64,000 nucleotides of DNA, taken from Polaromonas sp. A23. GTDB taxonomy: Bacteria > Pseudomonadota > Gammaproteobacteria > Burkholderiales > Burkholderiaceae_C. The notes under the pieces were generated by a model. That model made no database searches and had not been told where the DNA came from. It worked only from the letters and a program-made list of their open reading frames with translations. How positions within the stretch are numbered: position 1 is the stretch's first letter; each line of letters opens with the position of its first letter. The stretch is taken from NCBI RefSeq assembly GCF_002001015.1, contig NZ_MUNO01000018.1, positions 186,001 through 250,000 of the forward strand. The letters run 5' to 3'. A program made the translations under genes and the position numbers. Positions 41,536-50,071 of this stretch are shown piece by piece.

Positions 41536-42989
41536 GTGCAAAAAGCGTGATGGTTCTGGGCACCACCAGCGGCGCCGGTAAAAGCTGGCTGACCACCGCC
41601 CTGTGCCGTTACTACGCGCGCCAGGGCCTAAAGGTTGCGCCCTTCAAGGCGCAGAACATGAGCAACAACGCCCGGGTAGTTTCCGGTGGAGAGATCGGCA
41701 GTGCCCAGTATTTTCAGGCGCTCGCGGCAAGTGCTGTACCTGAAGTCCGCATGAACCCCTTGCTGCTCAAGCCCGAGAAAGACACGCAAAGCCAGGTCGT
41801 CCTGATGGGCCAGGTCAACGCCGAGCTTTCGCGCATGGCATGGCGTGGCCGCAGTGCCTCGGTCTGGCCCGTGGTGGCGCAGGCGCTTGACGAGTTGCTG
41901 GAAGAAAACGACGTGGTCGTGATCGAGGGTGCGGGTTCACCCGCCGAGATCAACCTCAAGCACAGCGACATCGTCAACATGCGGGTTGCGCTACATGCCA
42001 ATGCAGCTTGTCTGTTGGTCACCGACATCGACCGCGGCGGTGCGTTTGCACACCTGTACGGCACTTGGGCGATGCTCAATGAAGCAGAGCGGCAGTTGAT
42101 CAAAGGTTTCGTACTCAACAAATTCCGCGGGGACGCAACTTTGCTGGCACCCGGCCCGCAGATGTTGCAGGATTTGACTGGTGTGCCCACGGTGGCCACG
42201 CTGCCCATGTGGTGGCAACACGGCTTGCCGGAAGAAGACGGTGTTTTCGACGACCGCAGCAAGGCATCGGGCGCAGTGACCAGAACGGTGGCCGTGATTG
42301 CCTACCCACGCATCAGCAACCTTGACGAATTCCAGCCCCTCAAAAACATGCCGGGCATTCGCCTGACGTGGGTGCGCAGCCCGGCCGAACTTGCTGCCAT
42401 GGCACCCAGTGACTGGATCATCCTGCCCGGTTCCAAACATACCAGCGGCGACCTGGCCTGGCTGCGCGGGCAGGGGCTGGACCAGGCCATCGCGGCACAC
42501 GCAGGCCGGGGTGGGGTGGTGCTTGGCATTTGCGGCGGCTTGCAGATGCTGGGCGAAGCGCTGATTGACCCGCACGGCATTGATGGCAACGGGCCCGGCC
42601 TGGGCCTGCTGCCTGTGGTGACACTGTTTGAAGAAAGCAAAACCGTGCAGCACCGGCAGGCCGGCTTTTCATCCGTGAAGGGAGCGTGGGCGGCACTGTC
42701 GGGCGTGCAGGTGCAGGGCTACGAGATTCACCATGGCCAGACCGCACCGCACAGCGCCATGGCCGCGGCCGGCGATGTGGCATATGCCGTCATGCCGGAT
42801 GGGCTCGCCTGGCAAAACGGTGGCGGTAATGTGCTGGGCATTTACCTGCACGGCCTGTTTGAAGACCCTGCGGTGCTGCATGCCCTGTTCGGCGCGAATG
42901 TCCCAACGCTTGATTCGGTGTTCGATGGCCTGGCCGACTACATCACACAGCATTTCCAACCCGGGGTGCTGGATGCGCTGGCTGTCTGA
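41532..42989 (+). CDS. cobQ: cobyric acid synthase
   Basis: 485 residues. MVLGTTSGAGKSWLTTALCRYYARQG, PFKAQNMSNNARVV, VVIEGAGSPAEINL, DIDRGGAFAHLYGT, then the amidotransferase half with ILPGSKHTSGDLAWL, the catalytic cysteine in LGICGGLQMLG and the C-terminal GVQVQGYEIHHGQT. It amidates the b, d, e and g side chains. Last gene of the operon by spacing. cobS, cobT and cobC-phosphatase are not in the window. Confidence 0.96.
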   Translation: MSAKSVMVLGTTSGAGKSWLTTALCRYYARQGLKVAPFKAQNMSNNARVVSGGEIGSAQYFQALAASAVPEVRMNPLLLKPEKDTQSQVVLMGQVNAELSRMAWRGRSASVWPVVAQALDELLEENDVVVIEGAGSPAEINLKHSDIVNMRVALHANAACLLVTDIDRGGAFAHLYGTWAMLNEAERQLIKGFVLNKFRGDATLLAPGPQMLQDLTGVPTVATLPMWWQHGLPEEDGVFDDRSKASGAVTRTVAVIAYPRISNLDEFQPLKNMPGIRLTWVRSPAELAAMAPSDWIILPGSKHTSGDLAWLRGQGLDQAIAAHAGRGGVVLGICGGLQMLGEALIDPHGIDGNGPGLGLLPVVTLFEESKTVQHRQAGFSSVKGAWAALSGVQVQGYEIHHGQTAPHSAMAAAGDVAYAVMPDGLAWQNGGGNVLGIYLHGLFEDPAVLHALFGANVPTLDSVFDGLADYITQHFQPGVLDALAV

Positions 42990-43043
42990 GGTCCGAGCGC
43001 CTATAGTTCGCCTGTCTTCAACAACCCTTTGCACCGGTCCAAC

Positions 43044-43469
43044 GTGATCACCATCGTCCTGGTAAATATTGCAGTCGTCCTGGTTGCCGTGGTCATTCAC
43101 TACGAATTCCTGTTCCGACTGACCCGTTGGTTGCCGAAGGTCCGGGTCAGGCATCGGTTCAAGGTGCTGCTGGGTGTCGGTGGCGCCCTGGTCGCCCATG
43201 CGGTAGAGGTCTGGCTTTTTGCTGTCGCCTATTACCTGATGCACCACGCCGAGGGGTGGGGCCGCCTGACAGGCAACTTCAACGGCAGCTTCATGGACTG
43301 CGTTTACTTTTCTTTCACCACATTCACCACCCTGGGCTTTGGCGATATCCAGCCCATGGGTGACTTGCGCTTCCTCACCGGTATCGAGTCCCTGACCGGC
43401 CTGGTGCTGATCACCTGGACCGCATCATTTCTGTTTGTGGAGATGCAGAAGTTCTGGGATTCGAAGTAA
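43044..43469 (+). CDS. two-TM potassium channel protein
   Basis: 141 residues from GTG 43044 (TTG 43029 would add five residues). Three hydrophobic stretches: residues ~1-22, an inner helix around GVGGALVAHAVEVWLFAVAYYL-type sequence near 45-70, and a C-terminal helix. The pore loop has the filter TTLGFGD. The filter is TLGFGD rather than TVGYGD, which still fits K+-type channels. No RCK or ligand domain is attached. Stands alone between cobQ and the helicase gene. Confidence 0.85.
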   Translation: MITIVLVNIAVVLVAVVIHYEFLFRLTRWLPKVRVRHRFKVLLGVGGALVAHAVEVWLFAVAYYLMHHAEGWGRLTGNFNGSFMDCVYFSFTTFTTLGFGDIQPMGDLRFLTGIESLTGLVLITWTASFLFVEMQKFWDSK

Positions 43470-43515
43470 GGCAGAGCGAAGAGCAGTCCAGGAAGTCGAG
43501 AGGCTGGCTACAATA

Positions 43516-43531
43516 CTGGCTATCCATACAG
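43516..43531. promoter_or_regulatory. candidate LexA box before the DinG-like helicase
   Basis: CTGGCTATCCATACAG fits CTG-N10-CAG with an AT-rich centre, ends 22 bp before the helicase ATG and directly follows a TACAAT (43509-43514) that could be a -10. One outer base differs from CTGT-N8-ACAG. dinG is a known SOS gene in E. coli. Confidence 0.5.
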
Positions 43532-43553
43532 TCTATAGCCAGCAAGCCCACCC

Positions 43554-45869
43554 ATGACCGCCGCCCCCCACACGGACACGCCCTATGTGGTGGCCGTGCG
43601 TGCGCTGTGCGATTTCACCGCCAAGCTGGGCGACCTGGACCTGCGTTTCACACCTTCGCCGTCCGCGCTGGAAGGCATGGCCGGTCACCGCATGGTGGCA
43701 CTCCGCCGGCCAGCGCACTACCAGACCGAAGTCAGCCTGAGCGGTGACTACAGACATTTGCGTGTGCGCGGCCGTGCCGACGGCTACGACGCGGAGCTGG
43801 GTCAGCTTGAGGAAATAAAAACATATCGCGGCAATCTGGACGCGATGCGGGACAACCACCGGCAACTGCACTGGGCGCAACTCAAGGTGTATGGCCATCT
43901 GCTGTGCCGCAAGGAAGACTTGCCCGGTATCAAGCTGGCGCTGGTGTACTTCAATGTCGCCACCCAGGACGAAACGCTGATCATCGAATCGCACAGCGCG
44001 CAAGACCTGCGGGTCTATTTTGAACAGCAGTGTGAAAGCTTCCTGGCCTGGGCGCAGCAGGAGCTTGCGCACCGCAGCGCGCGCAACGAAGCGCTGCAGA
44101 CCCTGGCGTTTCCGCACGAGGGTTTTCGCCCCGGGCAGCGTGAACTCGCCGAAGCGGTCTACAAGTCGGCCAGCAGTGGCCGCTGCCTGATGGCGCAGGC
44201 GCCCACCGGCATTGGCAAAACCATAGGCACGCTTTTTCCGTTGCTCAAGGCTTGCCCTACGCAGCAACTCGACAAGGTGTTCTTTCTTGCCGCCAAGACG
44301 CCGGGCCGGCAACTGGCGCTGGATGCCGTGGCCCGCATCAAGCACAGCGCCCCGCATGTGCCACTGCGGGTGCTGGAGCTGGTGGCGCGTGACAAGGCTT
44401 GCGAGCATCCCGACAAGGCCTGCCACGGCGAGTCGTGTCCGCTGGCCAAAGGTTTTTACGACCGTCTGCCTGCAGCGCGCCAGGCTGCCGTGGACGCATC
44501 GGCTTCCGGCGCGGGCGCGCTGGACAAAACAACGCTGCGCGAAGTTGCCCTGGCGCATCAGGTCTGCCCCTATTACCTGGGCCAGGATCTGCTGCACTGG
44601 AGCGACGTGGTGGTCGGCGACTACAACTACTATTTCGACGTCAACGCCATGCTCTACGCCCAGGCCCAGACCAGCCAGTGGCGGGTGAGCGTGCTGGTGG
44701 ACGAGGCGCACAACCTGGTAGAGCGGGCGCGCAAGATGTATTCAGCCGAGCTCGACCCAGCCCACCTTGCACTGGCAAGGCAGGCTGCGCCACCGGCCAT
44801 CAAGACTGTGCTGGGCCGTCTCGGTCGTGCCTGGCAGGAGCTGTACCAGAACCAGGTCGAGGAATACCAGGTTCACGACGAGGTGCCGCAGGTTTTTTGC
44901 GGGGCGCTGCAGCAGACGGCGAGCGCTATTCTGGACCACTTGGCCGACCATCCGTCGGGCATTGACGCGCGGCTACAGAATTTCTTATTTGAAGTGCTGC
45001 ATTTTTCGCGCATGGCGGAATTGCTCGGTACCCATTCACTGTTTGACATCACGCTGGTGGAGGGCGGGGCGATGCTTTGCCTGCGCAATGTCGTGCCCGC
45101 GCCTTTCCTGGCACCGCGTTTTGCCGCGGCCCGCTCAGCCGCGCTGTTTTCCGCCACGCTGGGGCCGGCCCACTATTACAGTGACCTGCTGGGGCTGCCC
45201 GACAACACCGCCTGGATCGACGTGGCTTCGCCTTTCAGGGCCGAGCAGTTGTCGGTGCAGGTGGTGAGTGACGTGTCCACGCGCTTTCAGCACCGGGAGA
45301 GTTCACTGTCTCCCATGGTGGACCTCATGGCCCGGCAATACACCGCCGAGCCGGGTAACTACCTGAGTTTTGTCAGCAGCTTCGATTACCTCCAGCAGTT
45401 GGCCGATCTGTTCAAGGCTCGTTACCCTGCTATTCCCGTGTGGGAGCAGTCGCGCGGCATGGAAGAGGGCGCGAAGAAGGAGTTTCTCGAGCGCTTCACC
45501 CCGGCGTCCCGCGGCATTGGTTTTGCGGTGCTCGGCGGTGCGTTTGCCGAGGGTATCGATTTACCCGGCAAACGGTTGATTGGCGCGTTCATCGCCACGC
45601 TGGGTTTGCCACAGATCAATCCCGTCAACGAGCAGATCCGCCAGCGCATGGAGGCCAGCTTTGGCAAGGGGTACGACTACACCTATCTGTACCCGGGCCT
45701 ACAAAAGGTGGTGCAGGCCGCAGGCCGGGTGATCCGTACCGAGGCTGACGAGGGCGTGGTCTACCTGGTGGACGACCGCTACGCACAGCCCGAAGTGCGC
45801 GCACTGTTTCCCGGCTGGTGGCATGTGGGCTTTCAGCAGGCGCGAATACAAGGGCGTCGAGTTGCCTGA
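43554..45869 (+). CDS. DinG/XPD-like ATP-dependent DNA helicase with N-terminal PD-(D/E)XK nuclease-like domain
   Basis: 771 residues. Residues 1 to about 180 resemble a Cas4/RecB-type nuclease: RVRGRADGYD ... LEEIKTYRG gives the D and E-x-K pattern. The helicase part follows: Walker A QAPTGIGKTIG, four cysteines for a [4Fe-4S] cluster (KACEHPDKACHGESCPL and HQVCPYY), DEAH box VLVDEAHN, and motifs V-VI LGGAFAEGIDLPGKR and VVQAAGRVIRTEAD. XPD/DinG helicases unwind 5' to 3' and resolve R-loops or damaged forks. The fused nuclease domain suggests DNA end processing as well. A LexA-like site precedes it. Confidence 0.93.
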   Translation: MTAAPHTDTPYVVAVRALCDFTAKLGDLDLRFTPSPSALEGMAGHRMVALRRPAHYQTEVSLSGDYRHLRVRGRADGYDAELGQLEEIKTYRGNLDAMRDNHRQLHWAQLKVYGHLLCRKEDLPGIKLALVYFNVATQDETLIIESHSAQDLRVYFEQQCESFLAWAQQELAHRSARNEALQTLAFPHEGFRPGQRELAEAVYKSASSGRCLMAQAPTGIGKTIGTLFPLLKACPTQQLDKVFFLAAKTPGRQLALDAVARIKHSAPHVPLRVLELVARDKACEHPDKACHGESCPLAKGFYDRLPAARQAAVDASASGAGALDKTTLREVALAHQVCPYYLGQDLLHWSDVVVGDYNYYFDVNAMLYAQAQTSQWRVSVLVDEAHNLVERARKMYSAELDPAHLALARQAAPPAIKTVLGRLGRAWQELYQNQVEEYQVHDEVPQVFCGALQQTASAILDHLADHPSGIDARLQNFLFEVLHFSRMAELLGTHSLFDITLVEGGAMLCLRNVVPAPFLAPRFAAARSAALFSATLGPAHYYSDLLGLPDNTAWIDVASPFRAEQLSVQVVSDVSTRFQHRESSLSPMVDLMARQYTAEPGNYLSFVSSFDYLQQLADLFKARYPAIPVWEQSRGMEEGAKKEFLERFTPASRGIGFAVLGGAFAEGIDLPGKRLIGAFIATLGLPQINPVNEQIRQRMEASFGKGYDYTYLYPGLQKVVQAAGRVIRTEADEGVVYLVDDRYAQPEVRALFPGWWHVGFQQARIQGRRVA

Positions 45870-45918
45870 GCTTGCGGTGAAACGGCCGCTCCGACGTCGG
45901 TAGACCCGGTTTGGTAAC

Positions 45919-45972
45919 AAATCGGTCTCCTGCCCAATGTACACCTGGGCTGACAGCTATCAAAAACAGAGC
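45919..45972 (-). repeat. interspersed repeat A, copy 5 (intergenic)
   Basis: Reverse orientation: AAATCGGTCTCCTGCCC ... CAGCTATCAAAAACAGAGC. The only copy outside a gene; it lies between the convergent helicase and CBS genes. Confidence 0.65.
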
Positions 45973-46045
45973 GATTCCACACAGGGATGCATATATGCGG
46001 GTGCAGGGCAGATCGTACCGCCGGCCCGGGATGTAGCGCGTGGCT

Positions 46046-46420
46046 TCAGTCCACGAAGGTTTGCACAAAGTCGAGGGCCGACACCACGCCTTTGATGTCG
46101 TTGCCGTCCATCACCACCACGTGGTGGATATTCGATTCGATCATCAACCTGGCGACCTCACGCAGCGTGGCGTCCGGGCGCACCGTGACAGGCTTGTAGG
46201 TGCACAGCTGCCAGGCGCTGACTTTGGGGGTAAGCATTCCACCGGCATGGTGACGCAACAGGTCGGTGCTGCTGATGACGCCCAGCACGTTGCCGCCGTC
46301 GACCACCGGCACCCAGCTAAGTCCGTTGGACACCAGCTTGGCTTCCACGGACTGCAATGTATCGTCGGGAGCTGCGGTGTACACCTCGCGGTGCATCAAT
46401 GAAGCAATGGTCAGGTTCAT
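46046..46420 (-). CDS. CBS-domain pair protein
   Basis: 124 residues, two CBS motifs and nothing else: TIASLMHREVYTAAPDDTLQSVEAKLVSNGLSWVPVVDGG (starting TIASLMHREV) and VRPDATLREVARLMIESNIHHVVVMDGNDI. Such pairs bind adenine nucleotides and sense energy state. Start overlaps the ppsA stop (ATGA), so the two are co-translated; it may adjust PEP synthase or a partner to AMP/ATP levels. Confidence 0.92.
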   Translation of the reverse strand: MNLTIASLMHREVYTAAPDDTLQSVEAKLVSNGLSWVPVVDGGNVLGVISSTDLLRHHAGGMLTPKVSAWQLCTYKPVTVRPDATLREVARLMIESNIHHVVVMDGNDIKGVVSALDFVQTFVD

Positions 46421-48903
46421 GACGGTTTCCTGGTGAAAGTGGAAAAGGTGGGCCCGGTCGCCGTGTTGCGCGGCGCACGCCCCAACCTTGCTTCGACGGC
46501 GAGCACGTCGCGGGTGGTTCGCAGCAAGGTGTCGGGCGTGACGCTGATGGAGTCAATGCCGAGCTCCACCAGGTACTGCGCAATCTCCGGATAGTCCGAA
46601 GGTGCCTGGCCGCAGATGCCCACATGGCGCTGATTGCGGTGTGCGCCTTCAATGGTTTGCCGGATCATCTCCTTGACGCCCGCGTCGCGCTCGTCGAAGT
46701 CGAAAGCCACGATGTCCGAGTCCCGGTCCACCCCGAGGACCAGCTGCGTAAGGTCGTTGGAGCCGATCGAGAACCCGTCGAACAGCCGGGCAAAGGCATC
46801 CACCTGGATGACATTGTTGGGAATCTCGCACATCACGTAAATCTCCAGTCCTTTATCCCCTTTATCGTCTGCTTGCCCGCCGCGTGCCAGGCCGTGGCTC
46901 GCCATGGCTTGCAGCACGCGCTCGCCTTCCTCAACGCGCCGGCAAAACGGAATCATCAGCTTCACGTTGGTCAGGCCCATGTCGTCGCGCACACGTTTCA
47001 TGGCCGCGCATTCCAGTGCAAAGCCCTCTGCGTAAGCCGGGTGCGCGTAGCGCGAGGCACCACGAAACCCGATCATCGGGTTGGCCTCGGCTGCCTCGAA
47101 CCAGCGTCCGCCAAGCAGGCTGGCATATTCATTGGTTTTGAAGTCGGACATGCGCACAATCACCGGCTTGGGGTAAAAGGCCGCGGCGATGGTGGCCACG
47201 CCCTCTGACAGCTGACGCACAAAATAATCCGCCGGCTTTGCATGGCCGCGCGTGAGGTGGGCGATCTCATCGCGTACGGAGGCGTCGTCAATTTTCTCCG
47301 GGTGAACCAGCGCCATGGGGTGCGCACGAATGTGTTCAGCCACAATGAATTCCATGCGTGCCAGCCCCACGCCGTCATTGGGCAGCTGTGCCACCTGGAA
47401 AGCGGTGTCGGGGTTCGCAATGTTGACCATCACATGGGTTTGCGGCCGTGCGAGACCGGCAACATCGATGTGTGTGGTGGTGAAAGGCAGCAGGCCTGCG
47501 TAGATGTGTCCGGTGCTGCCTTCAGCGCAGGACACGGTGATCTCGTCGCCGGTGCGGATGGCGGTGGTTGCGTTGCCGCAGCCCACCACAGCCGGTATGC
47601 CCATCTCGCGCGCGACGATGGCCGCGTGGCAGGTTCTGCCGCCGCGGTTTGTTACCACGGCAGCGGCGATTTTCATCACCGTGCCCCAGTCAGGCATGGT
47701 GGTGTCCGCCACCAAAACCTCTCCGGGCTGGAACTGGTTGAGCTCGCTGACATCATGAATGACGCGCGCCCGGCCCGAAGCAATTTTTCCGCCCACGGCG
47801 CCTCCGCTTGCCAGCACGGGGCCCTTGGCGTTGAGCCGGAAGTCGTCAACCGTTCCCGGCGGCTTTTGCGCTGCCACGGTCTCGGGGCGCGCCTGCACGA
47901 TATAGAGCTTGCCGTCCAGGCCATCCCTGGCCCATTCGATGTCCATCGGCATGGGCGATCCAGACCTTCGGCTGTAGTGGGCTTCAATCGTGACGGCGGC
48001 ATCGGCCAGTTCCAGCACCTCCTCGTCGCTGATGCAGTAACGCGTCTGGTCTTCCAGCGGCGTTGGCATGTTGCGCGTGGTCTCGCGCCCGGCAGCTTTG
48101 GCATACACCATGCGTATTTCCTTGCTGCCAAGCTTGCGTCTGAGCACGGTGCGATAACCCTGCTTCAGCGTGGGCTTGAACACATAGAACTCATCCGGAT
48201 CGACTGTTCCCTGCACCACGTTTTCGCCCAACCCCCAGGCCCCGGTGACAAACACCACGTCCCGAAAACCAGTCTCGGTGTCCAGGGTGAAGATCACGCC
48301 GCTGGCACCGCGGTCAGCGCGCACCATCTTCATTACACCGACCGACTGGTAAACCTTGAAGTGATCAATACCGTGGTCCACACGGTAGGCAATGGCGCGG
48401 TCCTTGAAGAGGCTGGCAAAACACTGGCGCACCGCATCCAGCAGGCGGGCCTGCCCTGCGATGTTGAGAAAGGTTTCGTGCTGGCCGGCAAAGCTGGCCG
48501 TCGGCAGGTCTTCTGCGGTGGCCGAACTGCGCACTGCCAGGGTCAGCGTCTCGCCGTACTCGGCTTGCAGCCGGGCGTACGCAGCAGTGATGTCGGCCAC
48601 CAGGTCTTCGGGCAGGGGCGCGGACTGGATGATGTCCCGCGCCTGCTGCGCGCGCCGCGCCAGGTCGTCCACGTTCTTGACGTCCAGGCCGTCGAGCGTT
48701 GCGCGCAAACCCGGCCAGGCGTTCGCCTGATCGAGCACGTAACGGTAGGCTTGCGCCGTTACCGAGAAGCCGTTGGGCACGCGTACGCCCTGCGAGCCAA
48801 GTTCGCGGACCATTTCGCCGAGCGAGGCGTTTTTGCCGCCCACCAGCGCGACGTCGTCAGCGCCGGTTTCTGCAAACCAGCGAATATGGGCTTGTGTGTT
48901 CAT
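46417..48903 (-). CDS. ppsA: phosphoenolpyruvate synthase
   Basis: 828 residues (usual ~800). N-terminal ATP-binding domain: VALVGGKNASLGEMVREL, AVRSSATAEDLPTASFAGQ, WGLGENVVQGTVDPDEFYV. Swivelling domain with the phospho-histidine in GGRTCHAAIVAREMG. C-terminal PEP/pyruvate barrel with GFRGASRY, IYVMCEIPNN, SIGSNDLTQLVLGVDRDS and ICGQAPSDYP. It converts pyruvate + ATP to PEP + AMP + Pi, needed for gluconeogenic growth on C2/C3 acids. Middle gene of pfkB-ppsA-CBS. Confidence 0.97.
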   Translation of the reverse strand: MNTQAHIRWFAETGADDVALVGGKNASLGEMVRELGSQGVRVPNGFSVTAQAYRYVLDQANAWPGLRATLDGLDVKNVDDLARRAQQARDIIQSAPLPEDLVADITAAYARLQAEYGETLTLAVRSSATAEDLPTASFAGQHETFLNIAGQARLLDAVRQCFASLFKDRAIAYRVDHGIDHFKVYQSVGVMKMVRADRGASGVIFTLDTETGFRDVVFVTGAWGLGENVVQGTVDPDEFYVFKPTLKQGYRTVLRRKLGSKEIRMVYAKAAGRETTRNMPTPLEDQTRYCISDEEVLELADAAVTIEAHYSRRSGSPMPMDIEWARDGLDGKLYIVQARPETVAAQKPPGTVDDFRLNAKGPVLASGGAVGGKIASGRARVIHDVSELNQFQPGEVLVADTTMPDWGTVMKIAAAVVTNRGGRTCHAAIVAREMGIPAVVGCGNATTAIRTGDEITVSCAEGSTGHIYAGLLPFTTTHIDVAGLARPQTHVMVNIANPDTAFQVAQLPNDGVGLARMEFIVAEHIRAHPMALVHPEKIDDASVRDEIAHLTRGHAKPADYFVRQLSEGVATIAAAFYPKPVIVRMSDFKTNEYASLLGGRWFEAAEANPMIGFRGASRYAHPAYAEGFALECAAMKRVRDDMGLTNVKLMIPFCRRVEEGERVLQAMASHGLARGGQADDKGDKGLEIYVMCEIPNNVIQVDAFARLFDGFSIGSNDLTQLVLGVDRDSDIVAFDFDERDAGVKEMIRQTIEGAHRNQRHVGICGQAPSDYPEIAQYLVELGIDSISVTPDTLLRTTRDVLAVEARLGRAPRNTATGPTFSTFTRKPS

Positions 48904-48965
48904 GGCGTGCCGGTTTCCGTTACCTGTAACACTGCCTACCTTAGGCGCCCGGAACCGGTGTTGTT

Positions 48966-48979
48966 TTGCGCAAGATCAA
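48966..48979. promoter_or_regulatory. possible FNR-type site upstream of ppsA
   Basis: TTGCGCAAGATCAA matches TTGAT-N4-ATCAA at 12 positions of 14-bp layout counting the free spacer, 62 bp before the ppsA start. Plausible because ppsA/CBS/pfkB groups are often oxygen-controlled, but a single imperfect match. Confidence 0.3.
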
Positions 48980-49071
48980 ACGCAGGGCTGCATCGGCGCC
49001 TGGTGCCGGCCCGCGACCTCCGGGCTACCCGAGCCAAACTGAATGGTGGTGTGAACGCTGCCTTGCGGTCT

Positions 49072-50016
49072 TCAGGCTGGCGTCACGATCACTTCTCGAC
49101 TGAACCGCTCGACATCCGACGGCTGGCAAAGCGCGGTGCCCGGTGTAAGCAGCGCGGCAGCGCTTGCGGCCATGCCGTGGCGAAAAGCGTCGTCCAGGCC
49201 CTGGCCGCGATTCAGTGCCCAGACCAGCCCGCCCACAAAGCTGTCGCCTGCACCAATGGTGCTGGCCACCTGAACCTGCAGGGCGGATGCCCGCAGCGCC
49301 TTGTTGGCCGTCACCAGCAGTGCACCGTCTGCCCCCAGGGAGAGGGCCACGATCTCGGCCTGGCCCTGGGCGATGATGTCTTGCGCTGCTTCGCGTTGTT
49401 GCGCTGTGTTTTCCAGCGGCTGTCCGGTCAGCTCGCGCAACTCACGCAGGCTGGGCTTGAACAGGTACACGCCCTCAGCCAGCGCTGCCACCAGCGCCGG
49501 CCCCGAGGCATCGACCACCATCCGGCTGCCGCGTGCCTTGGCCAACCGGGCCAGCCGGGCATAAAAATCAGGAGGTACGCCGGGCGGCAGGCTGCCGCTG
49601 GCCACCACATCGCGCGGCGGCGTTGCAAGGCCGCTTACGTAGTCCAGGCAGGCTTGCCATTCGGCCGCCTCCAGCGAGGGGCCGGGCAACACAAAGCGGA
49701 AGTCATTACCGCTGGAAGTTTCGTGCACGGAAAAACTCTCGCGCGTTTCGCCGGCAATGCGCCAGCAATGGCGCGGCACCTGCTCCTGGTCCAGCATCTG
49801 GCCCAACCGCTCGCCCGTAACGCCGCCTGAGGGGTAAATCGCCAGGCAGCGGCTGCCCAGCCGGTGCAAAACGCGGGCCACGTTGATGCCGCCACCTCCG
49901 GGGTGAAACTGTGCGGCCGCGCAGCGCAGCTTGTGGGTATCGACAACCTTGTCCGTCGACGTTGATACGTCCAGGGCGGGGTTCAGGGTGATGGTCAGGA
50001 TCTCGGGCGTGTGCAT
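49072..50016 (-). CDS. pfkB: PfkB-family phosphofructokinase (6-phosphofructokinase II / 1-phosphofructokinase type)
   Basis: 314 residues, ribokinase fold. TLNPALDVSTSTDKVV at the start is the Pfk-2/FruK signature, then HPGGGGINVARVLHRLG (substrate site), ASGSLPPGVPPDFYARL, LFKPSLRELRELTG and the anion hole with catalytic base VASTIGAGDSFVGGLVWAL. It phosphorylates fructose 6-phosphate or fructose 1-phosphate. Lies 168 bp upstream of ppsA on the same strand. A glycolytic kinase beside a gluconeogenic enzyme would need opposed control, perhaps through the CBS protein. Confidence 0.93.
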   Translation of the reverse strand: MHTPEILTITLNPALDVSTSTDKVVDTHKLRCAAAQFHPGGGGINVARVLHRLGSRCLAIYPSGGVTGERLGQMLDQEQVPRHCWRIAGETRESFSVHETSSGNDFRFVLPGPSLEAAEWQACLDYVSGLATPPRDVVASGSLPPGVPPDFYARLARLAKARGSRMVVDASGPALVAALAEGVYLFKPSLRELRELTGQPLENTAQQREAAQDIIAQGQAEIVALSLGADGALLVTANKALRASALQVQVASTIGAGDSFVGGLVWALNRGQGLDDAFRHGMAASAAALLTPGTALCQPSDVERFSREVIVTPA

Positions 50017-50071
50017 GGTTTCACTTTACTCCGCCCGTTCGTTTGTTCGCGTACGCCGCGCCGGTAAGGCG

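Noticed and set aside
43500..43545. Inverted repeat CTGGCTAT/ATAGCCAG as another copy of repeat A
   Set aside because: Lacks the downstream half of repeat A; the LexA-type reading fits better.
47242..49830. 862-codon plus-strand frame opposite ppsA and pfkB
   Set aside because: Longest antisense shadow in the window; the true genes on the other strand have all catalytic motifs.
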